From the IMG/VR virus record IMGVR_UViG_3300029267_001855, positions 1 through 36,310 of that record: 36,310 bases of DNA. One strand, written 5' to 3'. Origin of the DNA: a virus. The notes beneath the pieces were generated by a model. It was not told the origin of the DNA. It did no database searches and saw only the letters and a list, made by a program, of their open reading frames with translations. Shown here piece after piece: positions 34,778 through 36,310 of this stretch. Each line of letters starts with the position of its first letter. Positions within the stretch are counted from its first letter, which is position 1. Made by a program: the position numbers and the translations under genes.

Positions 34778-36016
34778 TTATCCAAGTTTTTTGGTAACTG
34801 CCTCTGCTGCTTTCTCTATCCCGAGTCGTATTGCTCCGAGTTCCATCTCAAGCATGGCTGCATACAGATCTGCTCGAGCGCGGAGTTCGTCGAACTCTTC
34901 CATCCCTTCTTCCATATCCATCTTCTTGCCGGCAAACTCATCGAGTTCCACCTGGATGGTCATCACTTCGTTGTCTACCGTCTCATCCCCACTCTGCGGT
35001 CGCTCCTTCGGCCCATAATAGTTGAACTGGTCGTGCGGTTTGCCCTGTTTGGTGTATTTGCTGAGATCCAGGTCTGGGAAGTCTGCCTGAAGTGCCTTCT
35101 TGTCGAAGGTCTTTCTGCCGGCCACTTCGCGATAGAGGAACTTATGGGGTCCAACATTTACGGCCTCGTCTCCGCTTGTCTTCATCACCTGCGAGATGTG
35201 CTCTTTGGCAGCAGCCAATTTCATCTTCGCAACAAGCTCTCGCTCTTTCGCCAGCTTGAAAACATCCACCGCCTCCTGCCACGCCTTCCCTGTCATCTCT
35301 TTGTACTTGCCCTTGGTGGCCTTCTTGGTGACGGGTTGGTCGTATACCTTGTCCGCTGGGGGAACACCTGGCAGAACGTGGTCCTTCCAAAACCTCTTCG
35401 CGTTCTGCACGATGGCTTTAATCATGTCGGGGTCAATCGGTAGTTCAACAATCTGTAGCTGAACATTCTCCGGCTCGTAAACAACAAGGCGTGCACCCTT
35501 GATCTTACCGAGCCACTTCTTCGAGTCAGCACCGAGGAAAGGAAGTTCGCAAACGTTGGCACAGTGAACCAGGTGCATGCACTGAACCATGTAGTACTCC
35601 TTGATTCCCTGGCTCTTGAATGAGTCGCAAACGCGCTGCAATGGCGACTTAATCTCCAGCACCCAGCCGTCTTCGCAGAAGCCATCGAAGTCCGCGAACA
35701 GTGGCGAATCAGGGTCGCTTACCTGGAACCCCTTGAACCGCTCATAGTCGGTCTCCGGCGCGTACACTTTGATGCCCGTCTGCGCCTCGTACATTGCCGC
35801 GGCCAACGGTTCGTAGGTATGACCCCTGCGGAAGTTTGGGTTATCTCCCTCGGCCTCAATATCCTCCATTGTTATCGTGTGTTTCTTGCTGATATACAAA
35901 TCGACCGGAGTCTTCTTGAATACCTTTTCAGGTGGTAGTGCAAGCACTGGGGAGTCTGAAGATCCCACCCCGTTCTGTCTGCCCCTCAACCATTCTAAAT
36001 GCTGCTGCTTATCCAT
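34778..36016 (-). CDS. YqaJ/lambda-Exo-type recombination exonuclease
   Basis: 412 residues. The PD-(D/E)xK nuclease core is in the first 200: GVGSSDSPVLAL (18-29), HTYEPLAAAMYEAQTG with Glu69, SPLFADFDGFC with Asp109/Asp111, WVLEIKSPLQ with Glu121-x-Lys123, and YYMVQCMHLVHCANV. A long helical C-terminus (AKERELVAKMKLAAAKEHIS; LRARADLYAAMLEMELGAIR) follows, longer than in YqaJ. It resects double-strand ends so that RecT can load. Gene order exonuclease-RecT is the classical phage recombination pair. Confidence 0.92.
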   Translation of the reverse strand: MDKQQHLEWLRGRQNGVGSSDSPVLALPPEKVFKKTPVDLYISKKHTITMEDIEAEGDNPNFRRGHTYEPLAAAMYEAQTGIKVYAPETDYERFKGFQVSDPDSPLFADFDGFCEDGWVLEIKSPLQRVCDSFKSQGIKEYYMVQCMHLVHCANVCELPFLGADSKKWLGKIKGARLVVYEPENVQLQIVELPIDPDMIKAIVQNAKRFWKDHVLPGVPPADKVYDQPVTKKATKGKYKEMTGKAWQEAVDVFKLAKERELVAKMKLAAAKEHISQVMKTSGDEAVNVGPHKFLYREVAGRKTFDKKALQADFPDLDLSKYTKQGKPHDQFNYYGPKERPQSGDETVDNEVMTIQVELDEFAGKKMDMEEGMEEFDELRARADLYAAMLEMELGAIRLGIEKAAEAVTKKLG

Positions 36017-36031
36017 GCCTCTTCTCCTTTT

Positions 36032-36277
36032 TTACTTCGATGATTTTCTATTGCCGGAGCTAATACCTAAGGCTTTTTTTAGGCGCTTTTGGTCCGCAGA
36101 ATTCCCCATCCTTGCATAGTCTGTAGCACAGTCAATGCATTGATGTATCGTATATGGATGATCGCCTGGTTCTCCATAGCCAAATAAATCCACATGCCTA
36201 TCCAATAGCCTTATTCCACAGCCTGAACACCATTTTTGCTTCTTCGCTTTTTTAATAATTCGGGCACTTATTATCAT
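36032..36277 (-). CDS. Zinc-binding mini-protein, 81 residues
   Basis: GGAGGTGA 5 bp before the ATG. WCSGCG at 16-21 and a second pair Cys47/Cys50 (HQCIDCATDY) form a Cys4 zinc site; basic helices lie at both ends (IIKKAKKQK; DQKRLKKALG). Encoded 15 bp before the exonuclease gene and probably co-transcribed with it. Function unknown. Confidence 0.72.
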   Translation of the reverse strand: MIISARIIKKAKKQKWCSGCGIRLLDRHVDLFGYGEPGDHPYTIHQCIDCATDYARMGNSADQKRLKKALGISSGNRKSSK

Positions 36278-36310
36278 TACTCACCTCCATCGGATGAATT
36301 ACCTGATCCT

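Noticed and set aside
1-36310. CRISPR array, insertion sequence, integrase or attachment site
   Set aside because: No regularly spaced direct repeats, transposase, recombinase-family integrase or terminal inverted repeats were seen. The tRNA fragments could be attachment-site relics, but nothing else supports integration.

Overview
The window reads as one arm of a tailed, double-stranded DNA bacteriophage genome (or a prophage or metagenomic phage contig). Essentially every gene lies on the minus strand. Genes are packed with ATGA, TAATG or TGATG stop/start overlaps, many encode proteins under 120 residues, and the recognisable ones form phage replication, recombination, lysis and DNA-modification modules. 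No capsid, portal, tail or terminase large-subunit gene is visible, so the virion genes must lie outside. Transcription runs from the right end of the window to the left. The host is not named by any gene, but a lipoprotein at 12084-13082 combines Thr-Asp/Ser-Asp repeats, a MopE-type calcium-binding motif and an Lcl-like domain. That mix is common in Myxococcota/Bradymonadota-type (former delta-proteobacterial) surface proteins, so such a host is a reasonable inference.

Right to left: 36.3-30.9 kb holds a recombination and replication block: small zinc protein, YqaJ/lambda-Exo-type exonuclease, RecT annealase, winged-helix helicase-loader-like protein and DnaB helicase. 30.9-29.2 kb has two uncharacterised proteins. 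29.2-27.5 kb encodes two peptidoglycan hydrolases (an amidase and an exported lytic transglycosylase). 27.5-25.0 kb has small unknowns, one with a membrane-protein ORF embedded in another frame, and an HNH-like protein. 25.1-23.0 kb has an SplB-like radical SAM enzyme beside a holin-like protein and an overlapping pair of spanin-like membrane proteins. 23.0-20.3 kb has unknowns and a membrane protein with an HELHH zinc-protease motif. 20.3-17.7 kb has SSB and two adjacent adenine-methyltransferase-like genes. 17.7-14.6 kb has zinc-ribbon and basic unknowns plus a tRNA-like fragment. 14.6-13.2 kb has an ASCH-domain protein and a RuvC-like resolvase. Then come the lipoprotein, a run of small winged-helix, zinc and ribbon-helix-helix proteins, and a papain-like protease (12-7 kb). 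A sigma70-type promoter with twin palindromic operators sits at 7.25 kb. From 7 to 4.5 kb are further unknowns including a TetR-type DNA-binding domain. A tRNA cluster (Met, Asp, Thr, Ile) spans 4.5-3.3 kb.

The most interesting segment is the left end (1-2779): a P-loop kinase (cut by the window edge), a putative amino acid:DNA transferase (alpha-glutamyl/putrescinyl thymine pyrophosphorylase family), a free-standing class II glutamine amidotransferase, a GNAT acetyltransferase and a ParB-fold protein, all co-directional and mostly overlapping or closely spaced. The first two are the signature pair of phage thymidine hypermodification. The glutaminase domain beside them is not part of the pathways I know, so this may be a new variant chemistry. 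With two methyltransferases, a radical SAM enzyme and an ASCH domain (a predicted reader of modified bases), the phage appears to invest heavily in DNA modification.
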